Source: Palsa-504 sp963744575 (GTDB taxonomy: Bacteria > Actinomycetota > Actinomycetes > Streptosporangiales > Streptosporangiaceae). From it: 64,000 nucleotides of DNA. Within the stretch, counting starts at the first letter, position 1, and each line of letters starts with the position of its first letter. Shown one piece after another: positions 36,570 through 45,105 of this stretch. A program made the position numbers and the translations under genes. Location: contig CAVUUF010000016.1 of assembly GCA_963744575.1 (NCBI GenBank), forward strand, positions 62,001 to 126,000. The letters run 5' to 3'. The notes below the pieces were generated by a model. The model searched no databases and had not been told where the DNA came from. It was given only the letters and a program-made list of their open reading frames with translations.

Positions 36570-37028
36570 ATGAGCTGGCCGACCCGGCGCGACGATCCAC
36601 AGTTCTCGCACGCAGCCAGCGCCCTCAACCAGGTCTGGGTGGACCGGGTGCTGACCCGGGCGCGCCGCAGCCTGACCTCGAGGATCTCGTGGCCGGAGGC
36701 CTTCGGGGACGGCATGGGCGCGTCGTCGAGCAGGCTGTACGTGACGCCGGAAGAGGCCAGGGAACTCCACGCCGAACTGGAGAAGGCCTTCGAGCGGCTG
36801 GCCGGCGAGTATCACCGCTTCGGCGCGCGCAGGGATCCGAAGCTCCGCCCGTCGGATGCCGTTCCGGTCGAGTTTGTCCTGCTCGGATACCCGATCCTCG
36901 ACTCGCCGCCGATGCCGGAGGAAGACGGGACTGGAGACGACACGGACGCGAGCCCGGCGGGGCTGAAGCCCGGTCCGGAGCCCGCCGAAAATGTCAGACC
37001 CCCTCGGCATAATGACAGGGCCGGGTAA
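36570..37028 (+). CDS. Hypothetical protein resembling the C-terminal part of a winged-helix regulator
   Basis: 152 residues. The middle, SSRLYVTPEEARELHAELEK then DAVPVEFVLLGYPILD, looks like the helical and strand part that follows the DNA-binding domain in actinomycete ArsR-type winged-helix proteins. No helix-turn-helix precedes it and there is no clear ribosome site at ATG 36570, so it may be a 5'-truncated remnant. The last roughly 40 residues are disordered and Pro/Asp-rich. Confidence 0.4.
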   Translation: MSWPTRRDDPQFSHAASALNQVWVDRVLTRARRSLTSRISWPEAFGDGMGASSSRLYVTPEEARELHAELEKAFERLAGEYHRFGARRDPKLRPSDAVPVEFVLLGYPILDSPPMPEEDGTGDDTDASPAGLKPGPEPAENVRPPRHNDRAG

Positions 37029-37090
37029 CCAAGACACCCGTCCATAGGCCCGGCAACCGCCAGATCCCGGGGGCGAGCCATGCCGGAAAC

Positions 37091-37130
37091 TCAAGATATA
37101 TCTTGACAATTGGCCGACTCGAGATACATC
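37091..37130 (+). promoter_or_regulatory. Promoter overlapped by a perfect palindrome (PadR-type operator)
   Basis: TCAAGATATATCTTGA (37091-37106) is a perfect 16-bp palindrome of the ATAT-centred kind bound by PadR-family repressors. Its right end overlaps a consensus -35 TTGACA (37103-37108); TACATC about 16 bases downstream is a plausible -10. The half-site GAGATACATC at 37120-37129 echoes the palindrome arm. It drives the small gene at 37178. No PadR gene is in this window. Confidence 0.55.
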
Positions 37131-37177
37131 GTATTTACGTCACAACCAGCAGCCGCGAACGGCACCAGGAGGGCATC

Positions 37178-37420
37178 ATGCATCCGGAAATCGCCAGGAC
37201 CCTGATCACGCAGCGCCACGAAGAGCTCGTGCGGTACGCGCGCACGGGCTCCGGCCAGCGGGCCGGCCGCCGCCGGTTCCCGCGGTGGCACGTCAGCTGG
37301 ACCCGGACCGTGCTGGCCCCGGCCGGCGTCCCCGGCTCCGCGAGCGGCGACCGCGCCGGCCGAGCTGGCCGGCGCGGTTCGTCGCTGGTGATCATCATTT
37401 CGGCGCATCGTTCGGCCTGA
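37178..37420 (+). CDS. Small basic protein of unknown function
   Basis: 80 residues. The start MHPEIARTLITQRHEELVRYA resembles the opening of short, poorly characterised actinomycete proteins often found beside regulators, followed by an Arg-rich, Gly/Ala-rich tail. ATG 37178 has a good AGGAGGG ribosome site and a promoter with a palindromic operator, which argues that it is expressed. Confidence 0.5.
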   Translation: MHPEIARTLITQRHEELVRYARTGSGQRAGRRRFPRWHVSWTRTVLAPAGVPGSASGDRAGRAGRRGSSLVIIISAHRSA

Positions 37421-37446
37421 CGTAACGGCGAGCAGGTCACGCAGCC

Positions 37447-37692
37447 GTGCTGTCGTTAGCGAACTCGAGCGACCTCGGCGGCCTCGGCGCGGGCCGGGGC
37501 GACAGCGGCCGCTGCCGCGCCCGGCACGGCCTGGTCGAGCGCAGCGGCTGCGACGTGGACCGGCGCGGCATCTACGTGGTGCTGACCGAGGCGGGCGAGC
37601 AGCGCCACGCCCAGGCGGTGCCGACGCACCGGGATATCCTGGCCCGCCTGCTGCCTGCCTCGATGCTCAGCGCGGCCAGTGGCGGCGGGTGA
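37447..37692 (+). pseudogene. 3' remnant of a MarR-family regulator
   Basis: The frame reads GLVERSGCDVDRRGIYVVLT then EAGEQRHAQAVPTHRDILARLL, which is the wing and the following helix of MarR proteins. The recognition helix and N-terminal dimer helices are missing; upstream residues in the same frame are low-complexity. Probably a leftover of a larger gene, formerly in the place of the small basic protein gene. Confidence 0.5.
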
Positions 37693-37746
37693 CTCCCCCG
37701 GATAGGGTTAGTCCGTCCAGAACGGGCCAGCCAGGTCGTGCCCGTG

Positions 37747-37782
37747 ACGGTGGGGGAGGAGAGCACGGTGGGGGAGGAGAGC
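37747..37782 (+). repeat. Tandem duplication of the lacI-family gene's ribosome-binding segment
   Basis: ACGGTGGGGGAGGAGAGC occurs twice in direct tandem (37747-37764 and 37765-37782), ending one base before the ATG at 37784. Each copy contains GGGGGAGGAG, so two strong Shine-Dalgarno sites stand in series 18 bases apart. The inner copy has proper spacing. Confidence 0.75.
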
Positions 37783-37783
37783 G

Positions 37784-38917
37784 ATGCCTGACCGGCCGGC
37801 CACGCTGCGGGACGTCGCGGCCGCGGCCCGCGTCCACCCGGCCACCGCCTCCCGCGCGCTCAACCCGGAGACGCGCATCCTGGTCAGCGAGGAGACCGCC
37901 CGCCGGGTGACCGACGCGGCCGCGAAGCTGGGCTACCGGCCCAACCCGGTCGCCCGGAGCCTGCGGACCCGGCGCTCGCACACCGTCGGGGTACTGATTC
38001 CTGACCTGAACAACCCGCTGTTCCCGCCGATCGTGCGCGGCCTGGAGGACAAGCTGGCCGCGGCGGGCTACGTGGCCCTGCTCGGCAACACCGACGCCGA
38101 CGCCGCCCGCGAGCGCACCCTGTTCGAGCAGATGCGGGCGCGTCATGTCGACGGCTTCGTGCTGGCCACCGCGACCCTGCACGACCGGCTGCTGGCCGAG
38201 GCGGCCGCAGCGGAGGTGCCCGTGGTGCTGATGAACCGGCTGGCGCAGGACTACAGCTTCCCGTCGGTCTCGGTCGACAACGAGCAGGGCGCGCGGATGG
38301 CGGTCACCCACCTGGCCCGGCTCGGCCACGCCCGGATCGCGCACATCGCGGGGCCGCAGGAGGCGTCCACCGGCGTGAGCCGGCTGCGCGGGTTCCGCGA
38401 CGGCATGGCCACTCACGGCCTCGAGGTCGACGAGAGCCTGATCGCGTACGCCAGCAGGTACACAGTCGAGGAAGGCGCCCGCTGCTGCCGGGCACTGCTG
38501 GCCGGGCAGCCGGACTTCACGGCGGTGGCCGCGGCCAACGACATGCTGGCCGTGGGCTGCTATGCCGCGCTGGACGAAGGCTCCCTGCAGTGCCCGGACG
38601 ATATCTCGGTGATCGGTTTCAACGACATGCCGTTCATCGACCGGCTGCGGCCGCCGCTGACCACGGTGCGATTCCCGCACTACCAGCTGGGTACCGAGGC
38701 GGCCCAGCTGCTGCTCGAGCGGATCAACGGCGGCGAGGGGCCGGTGAAGATCCTCTACCTCGCACCCGAGCTCGTCGTCCGCGGGTCCACGTCCGCGCAG
38801 CGGGCCAGTGATGACGCGGAAGAAGCCGGCGAGGTGATCAGCCCGCCGGTCCCGCTGCGCCCGGCTCCGGTGAGTCCCGGCCAGGCCGGTCCCGCTCGCG
38901 GAGCCTCGCCCCGATAA
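37784..38917 (+). CDS. LacI-family transcriptional regulator
   Basis: 377 residues. The helix-turn-helix and hinge are TLRDVAAAARVHPATASRAL and KLGYRPNPVARSLRT, followed by a periplasmic-binding-like sensor with GVLIPDLNNPLFPPIVRGLE, SVDNEQGARMAVTHLARLGH and FNDMPFIDRLRPPLTTVRFP. The C-terminal roughly 45 residues are a Pro/Ala/Ser-rich extension. GCAATCGATTGC-type operators occur 26 bases after its stop and again in front of the next operon, so it probably represses the dehydrogenase-importer genes until an inducer binds. Confidence 0.9.
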   Translation: MPDRPATLRDVAAAARVHPATASRALNPETRILVSEETARRVTDAAAKLGYRPNPVARSLRTRRSHTVGVLIPDLNNPLFPPIVRGLEDKLAAAGYVALLGNTDADAARERTLFEQMRARHVDGFVLATATLHDRLLAEAAAAEVPVVLMNRLAQDYSFPSVSVDNEQGARMAVTHLARLGHARIAHIAGPQEASTGVSRLRGFRDGMATHGLEVDESLIAYASRYTVEEGARCCRALLAGQPDFTAVAAANDMLAVGCYAALDEGSLQCPDDISVIGFNDMPFIDRLRPPLTTVRFPHYQLGTEAAQLLLERINGGEGPVKILYLAPELVVRGSTSAQRASDDAEEAGEVISPPVPLRPAPVSPGQAGPARGASPR

Positions 38918-38942
38918 GACGCCGCCGCCTCCGGCCCTATGT

Positions 38943-38954
38943 GCAATCGATTGC
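38943..38954 (+). promoter_or_regulatory. LacI-type operator 1
   Basis: GCAATCGATTGC is a perfect 12-bp palindrome with the central CG pair typical of LacI/PurR-family sites. It lies 26 bases after the regulator's stop and about 370 bases before the dehydrogenase ATG. Confidence 0.6.
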
Positions 38955-39269
38955 TAAGAGGGAACTCCCAAAAAGGCGGGGGAAGGCGACTCGTGGTCAC
39001 AGATTATCACCGGCGTCCCGCCGCGGGCAGCAGCCGCCGTGACACGTGGCTGCCACCGCCGCGCACAGCCCCTGCCGTGGCGCGTGCTGCCGTAGCCGCG
39101 CAGATGCCGGCCGCAGCCTCGTCAGCAGCCACTCGACCGAACCGGCGACCGGTGCCGGCCACGGTCCGGCCGCCCGCCGCCGCGTCACGGAAGCGATCCG
39201 GCCGGCCTTTGATAACAGATCGGGCATGCCACATTGACAAAGGGCATCGGCGGGGACCACCCTCGGAGT

Positions 39270-39281
39270 GCAAACGATTGT
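39270..39281 (+). promoter_or_regulatory. LacI-type operator 2
   Basis: GCAAACGATTGT matches operator 1 in 10 of 12 positions and is nearly palindromic around CG. It lies 44 bases upstream of the dehydrogenase ATG, where a bound repressor would block the promoter whose -35 may be TTGACA at 39235. Confidence 0.6.
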
Positions 39282-39324
39282 GACCGCGTGGCCTGAGCTG
39301 GCGCAAAGGGAGGGATCTGGCGGC

Positions 39325-40317
39325 ATGGACCGGCACGATGACGCGCGTCGCCTCGGCTGGCTGGGTACCGGCCGGATGGGCGTGGAGATGGGGCGCCGGC
39401 TTCTCTCGGCTGGGTGTGACCTCGCCGTTTTCAACCGTTCCATGAGCAAGGCCGAGCCGCTGATACGGCTGGGCGCCAAGCCCGCGGGAACGGCCGCGGA
39501 ACTGGCGTCCAGGGACGTCGTCTTCATCACGGTCGGCTCGTCGGACGACCTCATCTCCGCGGTGCTCGGCCCGGGCGGGCTCATGTCCGGCTCCGGCGCG
39601 GCGCCCCAGGTGCTCGTCGACTGCTCCACCGTCTCGGCCGAGGCCTCGGCGCGGGTGCGGGCCGAAGTCGCCGGGCGGGGCACCGCGCTGCTCGCCGCGC
39701 CGGTGATGGGCAACCCCAAGGTGGTGCGGGCCGGGAAGATGACGGTTGCCGTCTCCGGGCCTCGCGATGCGTTCGACCTGGCGGAGCCTTACCTGAACAT
39801 GCTCGGCAGCGGCGTCACCTACGTGGGTGACGGCGACGTGGCCAGGACGGTGAAGCTCTGCCACAATCTGCTCCTCGGCGTGGTGACCCAGTCGCTCGCC
39901 GAGATAACGGTTCTCGCGGAAAAGAGCGGGATAAGCAGGCAGGCGTTCCTCGAATGCCTCAACAAGAGTGTGATGGGCTCGCTTTTCACCGGCTACAAGA
40001 CGCCGGCGTACGTGAACCTCGATTTTTCCCCCACGTTCACCGCCACGCTGCTGCGCAAGGACTTTGATCTTGGCCTGGCCGCCGCGCGGGAACACGAAGT
40101 GCCGATGCCGGTCGCCGCTGTGGTCCACCAGCTGATCCAAGGACTGGTCGGACGCGGATACGGTGATTCCGACTTCGCCGCCCTCCTGCAGCAGCAGGCC
40201 GATTCGGCGGGCTTGCTGCTCGTCAGCGAGCATGCGGAGGTCTCCGACGGGCTCGGCACCAGCGACACCTTATCCGTGACAAGTCCGAACCAGGAGGAAA
40301 GGAGGTACCGGGCGTGA
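39325..40317 (+). CDS. NAD(P)-dependent beta-hydroxyacid dehydrogenase (3-hydroxyisobutyrate dehydrogenase family)
   Basis: 330 residues. N-terminal dinucleotide site LGWLGTGRMG (10-19) with NRS after strand 2 suggesting NADP preference, the substrate loop DCSTVSAEASA, and catalytic Lys177 in VKLCHNLLLG. Substrate within the family (hydroxyisobutyrate, tartronate semialdehyde, glyoxylate, others) is not determined by sequence. ATG 39325 is taken because AAAGGGAGGGA stands about 9 bases before it; an earlier GTG at 39268 would fall inside the operator. It overlaps the binding-protein gene by 4 bases (GTGA). Confidence 0.88.
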   Translation: MDRHDDARRLGWLGTGRMGVEMGRRLLSAGCDLAVFNRSMSKAEPLIRLGAKPAGTAAELASRDVVFITVGSSDDLISAVLGPGGLMSGSGAAPQVLVDCSTVSAEASARVRAEVAGRGTALLAAPVMGNPKVVRAGKMTVAVSGPRDAFDLAEPYLNMLGSGVTYVGDGDVARTVKLCHNLLLGVVTQSLAEITVLAEKSGISRQAFLECLNKSVMGSLFTGYKTPAYVNLDFSPTFTATLLRKDFDLGLAAAREHEVPMPVAAVVHQLIQGLVGRGYGDSDFAALLQQQADSAGLLLVSEHAEVSDGLGTSDTLSVTSPNQEERRYRA

Positions 40318-41615
40318 GACCCCACCTGCCCTGGCACTCCAAGAATTGCCTCGCGCTGAGCGCGGCAGCCGTCCTTTCGGCCGGCCTGGTGGCGGCCTGC
40401 AGCAGCAGTTCCAGCAGCAGCACCGCCGCCGGCAGCAGCACCAGTTCCAGCCCGAGCACCAAGGCGCCGATCACCATCGGCGCGTCCCTCTCGCTGACCG
40501 GCGACTTCTCCGCCGACGGTCAGGCCTTCGACCGCGGCTACAAGCTGTGGGCCGACGACGTGAACAAGGCCGGCGGCCTGCTCGGCCGCCAGGTCGTGCT
40601 GAAGATCCTCAACGACAACAGCTCCCCGACTCAGGTGCAGACGAACTACCAGACCCTGTTCGCCTCCGACAAGGTGGACCTGGCGTTCGGGCCGTTCTCC
40701 TCGCTGCTGACCACGCCGTCGGCGTCGGTCGCGGCCAGGTACGGCTACGCGCTGGTGGAAGGCGCCGGCGGAGCACCGTCGGTGTTCGCGAGCCCGGCCA
40801 ACGCCTCCGCGCACAACGTCTTCGACGTCAGCCTGCCGATTGAAGACGAGATGATCCCGTTCGTCAACTGGATCGCCTCGCTGCCGCCCGGCCAGCGGCC
40901 GAAGACGGCGGCCTACCCGATGGCCGACGACCCGTTCGCGGACCCGCCGGTCCAGCTCGCCCAGCAGAGGCTGCAGGCGCTCGGGGTGAAGACGGTTTAC
41001 TCGAAGATCTTCCCCGAGGAGGTCGCCTCCTACAAGCCGGCCGCCGACCAGGTGGCCGCCACCGGCGCCCAGGCCGTGCTGCTCGGGTCCACCGACGTGC
41101 CGACCGTATCGGCGTTCATGCAGGCGTTCGAGCAGCAGCACTACAACCCGAAGATGTTCATCTGCGCGGCGGGGCCGGACCAGGGAGCCGCGTTCACGTC
41201 CGCGGTGGGGAAGGGGAACGCGACGGGGATGATGGTGCCGAACGGCTGGTATCCCGGCTATGCCAATCCGGAGAGCCAGGCGATGGTGACCGAGTACGTG
41301 GCCAGGTACGGCGGGAGCCCGTCGGACATCAACGCCGACGTGGCCGAGGCCTACTCGGTGGGCCAGGTGATGGCCCAGGCGGTGAAGGCGACCGGCGGCA
41401 CCGACAACGCGAAGATCATCAGCTACCTGCACAGCGGCGTGACGCTCAGCACCGTGCAGGGACCGGTGAGGTTCGACAACTTCGGCAAGAACGCCAGCGC
41501 CGCGGCGTTCACCTTCCAGTGGCAGCAGCAGGGCACCGCGTTCAAGCAGGTCCTCCCGGTCAGCGCGGCCGGCTCGGTGACGATCGTCAACCCCAAGCCG
41601 AACTGGACCAGCTGA
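40314..41615 (+). CDS. ABC transporter substrate-binding lipoprotein, LivK type
   Basis: 433 residues. A signal peptide ending in lipobox LVAAC (Cys29) is followed by a Ser-rich linker and the type I binding fold (APITIGASLSLTGDFSADGQ and so on). This class serves branched-chain amino acids, but also aromatic acids, amides and urea. The gene follows a LacI regulator and a hydroxyacid dehydrogenase, which makes a carboxylic acid ligand plausible. First of five coupled importer genes. Confidence 0.9.
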   Translation: MRPHLPWHSKNCLALSAAAVLSAGLVAACSSSSSSSTAAGSSTSSSPSTKAPITIGASLSLTGDFSADGQAFDRGYKLWADDVNKAGGLLGRQVVLKILNDNSSPTQVQTNYQTLFASDKVDLAFGPFSSLLTTPSASVAARYGYALVEGAGGAPSVFASPANASAHNVFDVSLPIEDEMIPFVNWIASLPPGQRPKTAAYPMADDPFADPPVQLAQQRLQALGVKTVYSKIFPEEVASYKPAADQVAATGAQAVLLGSTDVPTVSAFMQAFEQQHYNPKMFICAAGPDQGAAFTSAVGKGNATGMMVPNGWYPGYANPESQAMVTEYVARYGGSPSDINADVAEAYSVGQVMAQAVKATGGTDNAKIISYLHSGVTLSTVQGPVRFDNFGKNASAAAFTFQWQQQGTAFKQVLPVSAAGSVTIVNPKPNWTS

Positions 41616-41619
41616 TCAG

Positions 41620-42498
41620 ATGGCACTGCAGATCTACCAGGCTATCGTCGACGGCATCCTGGTGGGCGGCGTCTACGCCCTGATGGCCGTCGGCCTGACG
41701 CTGATCTTCGGTGTGCTAGACATCATCAACATCGCCCAGGGTGTCCTGGTCATCCTGGGCGCTTACCTGAGCTACCAGCTGTCGGCCGGGCTGCACATCG
41801 ACCTGTTCCTCGGGTTGCTGATCACCGTGCCCGCGATGTTCGTGATCGGCGTCGTCATCCAGTGGGCGTTCATCCGGCGGCTCCGCGGCCGGGAGCGCAC
41901 GTCCATGACGCTCCTGGTCACCTACGCCGTCGCGCTGATCATCGAGGGGATCCTCTACGAGATCTACGGGCCCAACCCCAAGCAGCTGAGCGCCTCGTAC
42001 GTGACCTCCAGCGTGCACGTGTTCGGCTTCTACCTGCCGTATATCTACCTGTACGGGTTCGGGCTCGCGCTGGTGCTCGTGGCCGGCATCTACCTGCTGC
42101 TGTACCGGACCAGGTTCGGGCGCAGCGTACGCGCCACCATGCAGGACGAGACGGCGGCGCGGCTCATCGGCATCGAGGTGAACCGCGTCGCCGCGGTCAC
42201 CTTCGGCATCGGCGTCGGGGTGACCGCGGTCGGCGGCATGATGTTCGGCGCCACGAACAGCTTCAACCCCAACAGCGGCTACGACCTGATCTCGCGGCTG
42301 CTCGCGATCATCATCCTCGGCGGGCTCGGCAGCATCGGCGGCGCGCTCATCGCCTCGGTCTTCATGCTTACCGTGGAGTCACTGGTCGATATCTGGTCTC
42401 CGGAATGGGCGATCGTGGTGTTCTACGCCGCCCTCGTCATGGTGCTGGTGGTCCGCCCGACCGGGTTCTTCGGCCGCCAGCCGGCCCGAGCCCAGTGA
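41620..42498 (+). CDS. ABC transporter permease, LivH type
   Basis: 292 residues with about eight helices. GGVYALMAVGLTLIFGVLDI at the start and DETAARLIGIEVNRVAAVTF (the EAA-like coupling loop) are family marks. It forms the membrane pore with the LivM-type protein. ATG 41620 is 5 bases after the binding-protein stop; its stop overlaps the next start (TGATG). Confidence 0.9.
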   Translation: MALQIYQAIVDGILVGGVYALMAVGLTLIFGVLDIINIAQGVLVILGAYLSYQLSAGLHIDLFLGLLITVPAMFVIGVVIQWAFIRRLRGRERTSMTLLVTYAVALIIEGILYEIYGPNPKQLSASYVTSSVHVFGFYLPYIYLYGFGLALVLVAGIYLLLYRTRFGRSVRATMQDETAARLIGIEVNRVAAVTFGIGVGVTAVGGMMFGATNSFNPNSGYDLISRLLAIIILGGLGSIGGALIASVFMLTVESLVDIWSPEWAIVVFYAALVMVLVVRPTGFFGRQPARAQ

Positions 42499-43613
42499 TG
42501 CGCCCGGTAGTGGCCAGGGTAACGGGCCTGGTGATGAGCGCGGCAACCCAGGCCGGGACGGGCAGGCGGCGCGCGCTGGCGGGCCTGGCGCTGGCGGTCC
42601 TGGCCGTGGCGGCCGTCGGGTTCCCGCTGGTGTTCAGCAGCCCGGTCGTCACGAACTACGCCGTCTACGCGCTGATCTTCGTGGCCGTGGTCTCCGCCTG
42701 GAACGTATTTTCCGGCTTTTCCGGTTACATCTCGCTCGGCCACGCGGTGTTCTTCGGCAGCGGCGCCTACGCCGTGGGCATCGCGGCCAGGGACTGGCAT
42801 GCGGGCGGCATCGGCGTGTTCGTCCTGCTGCCGCTGGCCGCGGCGGTGGGGGCGGCGATCGCGGTGCCGTTCGGCCTGGTGGCGCTGCGGGTGCGGCGGC
42901 ACACGTTCATCGTGATCACGATCGCGGTGTTCTTCATCTTCCAGCTGACGGCCTACGACCTGAACTCGTTCACCGGCGGCACCGTGGGTGTCTCGGCGCC
43001 GTTCCTGGCCTGGTCACCGACTAGTTTCAACGATCACTTCTACTACATCACGCTCGGCTGCGCCGTGCTCGCGGTGGTCATCGCCGTGCTGATGCGGCCG
43101 TCCCGGTTCGGCCTGCAGCTTCGCGCGATCAGGGACGACGAGGACCGGGCGCGGGGACTCGGCGTGCACGCCATGCGGGTCAAGCTGGCGGCGTTCGTGG
43201 TGTCGGCGACGGTGACGGCGCTGGTCGGCGGGGTGTGGTTCCTCTACCTCACCCAGGTCCAGCCGCCGTCGGGCTTCGACCCGCTGTTCGACCTGTCCGT
43301 GGTGCTGATGGCGTTCCTGGGCGGTCTCGGGACCATCACCGGCCCGATAATCGGCGCGCTGCTCATCGAGCCCGGCCAGCTCTACCTGACAATCAAGTAC
43401 ACCAACGGCTACCTCGGCGAGATCCTGCTCGGCGTGCTGTTCCTCGTCATCGTGCTGTTCGTGCCGCGGGGCATCGTCCCTACCGTCGGCGAATGGGTGA
43501 AGCGGCTGCGGACCAGGGGCCGCCCCGCGGTTACGCCCGGATCCGCGGCGGTCTCCATGCCATCCCCGCCGGCCGAAGCCGGCGAGGCGCCCGCGAGCGA
43601 GGCCAGGACATGA
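42498..43613 (+). CDS. ABC transporter permease, LivM type
   Basis: 371 residues with about ten helices. SGYISLGHAVFFGSGAYAVG and AIRDDEDRARGLGVHAMRVK (coupling loop) are diagnostic, and the Ala/Pro/Glu-rich last 25 residues are an ordinary cytoplasmic tail. The ATG at 42498 shares its A with the LivH stop. It overlaps the next gene by 4 bases. Confidence 0.9.
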   Translation: MRPVVARVTGLVMSAATQAGTGRRRALAGLALAVLAVAAVGFPLVFSSPVVTNYAVYALIFVAVVSAWNVFSGFSGYISLGHAVFFGSGAYAVGIAARDWHAGGIGVFVLLPLAAAVGAAIAVPFGLVALRVRRHTFIVITIAVFFIFQLTAYDLNSFTGGTVGVSAPFLAWSPTSFNDHFYYITLGCAVLAVVIAVLMRPSRFGLQLRAIRDDEDRARGLGVHAMRVKLAAFVVSATVTALVGGVWFLYLTQVQPPSGFDPLFDLSVVLMAFLGGLGTITGPIIGALLIEPGQLYLTIKYTNGYLGEILLGVLFLVIVLFVPRGIVPTVGEWVKRLRTRGRPAVTPGSAAVSMPSPPAEAGEAPASEART

Positions 43614-44353
43614 CCGCGCTGCTGCGCACCGAGGACGTGCGCAAGGCGTACGGCGGCGTGCACGCCCTTGACTCCTGCACGGTGACGATCGAGGAGGGCA
43701 CGGTGGCCGGCCTGATCGGGCCGAACGGATCGGGTAAGACCACCTTGTTCAATGTCATCACGGGGTACGCCAAGGCGGACGCGGGGCAGGTGTACCTGGC
43801 CGACAAGAAGATCACCAACATCGCGCCGGACCGGGTCTTCGGCCTCGGGATCGGCCGGACCTTCCAGCTGACCAGGATCTTCGCCCGGCTCACCGTGCTG
43901 GAGAACATGCTGGTCGCTTCGAAGCACGGGCGCGCCGCGGGCCGCAGGCGGGCGATGGAGCAGCTCGAGTTCGTCGGCATCGCCGGGCATCACGCCGAGC
44001 TTGCCGGCACGCTGTCCTACGGCCAGCGCAAGCTCCTGGAGCTCGCCTACGTGCTGGTGGCCGACCCCGCCGTGATCCTGCTCGACGAGCCGGCCGGCGG
44101 CGTCAACCTGTCCCTGGTCAACCACATCGCCGGCCGGATCCGCGAGCTGAACGCGGCGGGCAAGACGTTCCTGATCGTCGAGCACAACATGGAGTTCGTG
44201 ATGGGGTTGTGCGACCGGGTCACGGTGCTGGACTCGGGCTCGGTGGTGGCCGCCGGGCCGCCGGCCATCATCAGGACCGACCGCCGGGTGCTCAACGCGT
44301 ACCTGGGCGAGGACCTCGAAGACGACGACCCGGAACCCGCGGAGGGCGCATGA
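43610..44353 (+). CDS. ABC transporter ATPase, LivG type
   Basis: 247 residues. Walker A GPNGSGKT (37-44), LTRIFARLTVLENMLV after the Q-loop, signature LSYGQRKLLELA, Walker B LLDEPAGGVN and switch His in IVEHNMEFV. One of two ATPases that power the importer. Coupled by ATGA overlaps on both sides. Confidence 0.92.
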   Translation: MTALLRTEDVRKAYGGVHALDSCTVTIEEGTVAGLIGPNGSGKTTLFNVITGYAKADAGQVYLADKKITNIAPDRVFGLGIGRTFQLTRIFARLTVLENMLVASKHGRAAGRRRAMEQLEFVGIAGHHAELAGTLSYGQRKLLELAYVLVADPAVILLDEPAGGVNLSLVNHIAGRIRELNAAGKTFLIVEHNMEFVMGLCDRVTVLDSGSVVAAGPPAIIRTDRRVLNAYLGEDLEDDDPEPAEGA

Positions 44354-45105
44354 CGGAGACCGGGGCAGGCACCACCGCCCGTTCGGTACTCAAGATCGAC
44401 GACCTGGTGGCCGGCTACGGCGGCGGCGACGTCCTGCGCGGGGTCTGCCTGGAGGTGGCCGAGGGGGGGATTACCTGCGTGGTAGGGCCGAACGGAGCGG
44501 GGAAATCCACCCTCATGGCGTCGATCAGCGGGCTGCTGCGGCCGCGCCTCGGCTCGATCACGCTCGACGGGCAGAACCTCGCCGGCATGTCCCCGCGGCA
44601 GGTGCTGCGCCTGGGCGTCGTACAGGTGCCGCAGAACCACAGCCTGTTCCGGGACATGACGGTCCGGGAGAACATCGAGCTCGGCGGCTACATCCTGGCG
44701 GACCGGGCGCTGACCGCGAGCCGGGTCAGGGAGGTGTTCGACGTCTTCCCCGACATCGCGGGATGGGCGGGGAAGAAGGCGGGCAGCCTGTCCGGCGGGC
44801 AGCAGCGGCTGGTGGAGTTCGCCCGTGCGCTGATGCTCGAGCCCAGGCTGCTGCTGCTGGACGAGCCGTCGATGGGGCTGGCGCCGAAGATCCTGCGGAC
44901 CGTATTCGACGCGATCAGGCGGATAAACGCGGGCGGCACGACGATCCTGCTGGTCGAGCAGAACGCCCGGGCCGGGCTCCGGCTTTCCGGCCACGGCGTG
45001 GTGATGGAGAGCGGCCGGGTGCGGCTGTCCGGCACCGGACGCGAGGTGCTCGAGAATCCCGAGATCGGAGCGCTCTACCTGGGCGGGGCGGTCAGCGCCG
45101 GCTAG
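44350..45105 (+). CDS. ABC transporter ATPase, LivF type
   Basis: 251 residues. Walker A GPNGAGKST (46-54), signature LSGGQQRLVEFARAL, Walker B LLLDEPSMGLAPK and switch residue in LLVEQNARAG (Gln, as usual in LivF). Last gene of the LacI-controlled operon; its stop overlaps the convergent methyltransferase gene by 4 bases. Confidence 0.92.
   Translation: MTETGAGTTARSVLKIDDLVAGYGGGDVLRGVCLEVAEGGITCVVGPNGAGKSTLMASISGLLRPRLGSITLDGQNLAGMSPRQVLRLGVVQVPQNHSLFRDMTVRENIELGGYILADRALTASRVREVFDVFPDIAGWAGKKAGSLSGGQQRLVEFARALMLEPRLLLLDEPSMGLAPKILRTVFDAIRRINAGGTTILLVEQNARAGLRLSGHGVVMESGRVRLSGTGREVLENPEIGALYLGGAVSAG

Larger units (their letters stand above)
38918..39324 (+). other. Control region between the LacI gene and the dehydrogenase operon
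   Basis: About 400 bases without a supported gene. It holds the two LacI-type operators, near its left end and near its right end, about 327 bases apart centre to centre, which would allow looping. TTGACA (39235-39240) lies 29 bases before the second operator and could be its -35. The remaining Arg/Ala/Pro-rich frames look like chance. Confidence 0.45.
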
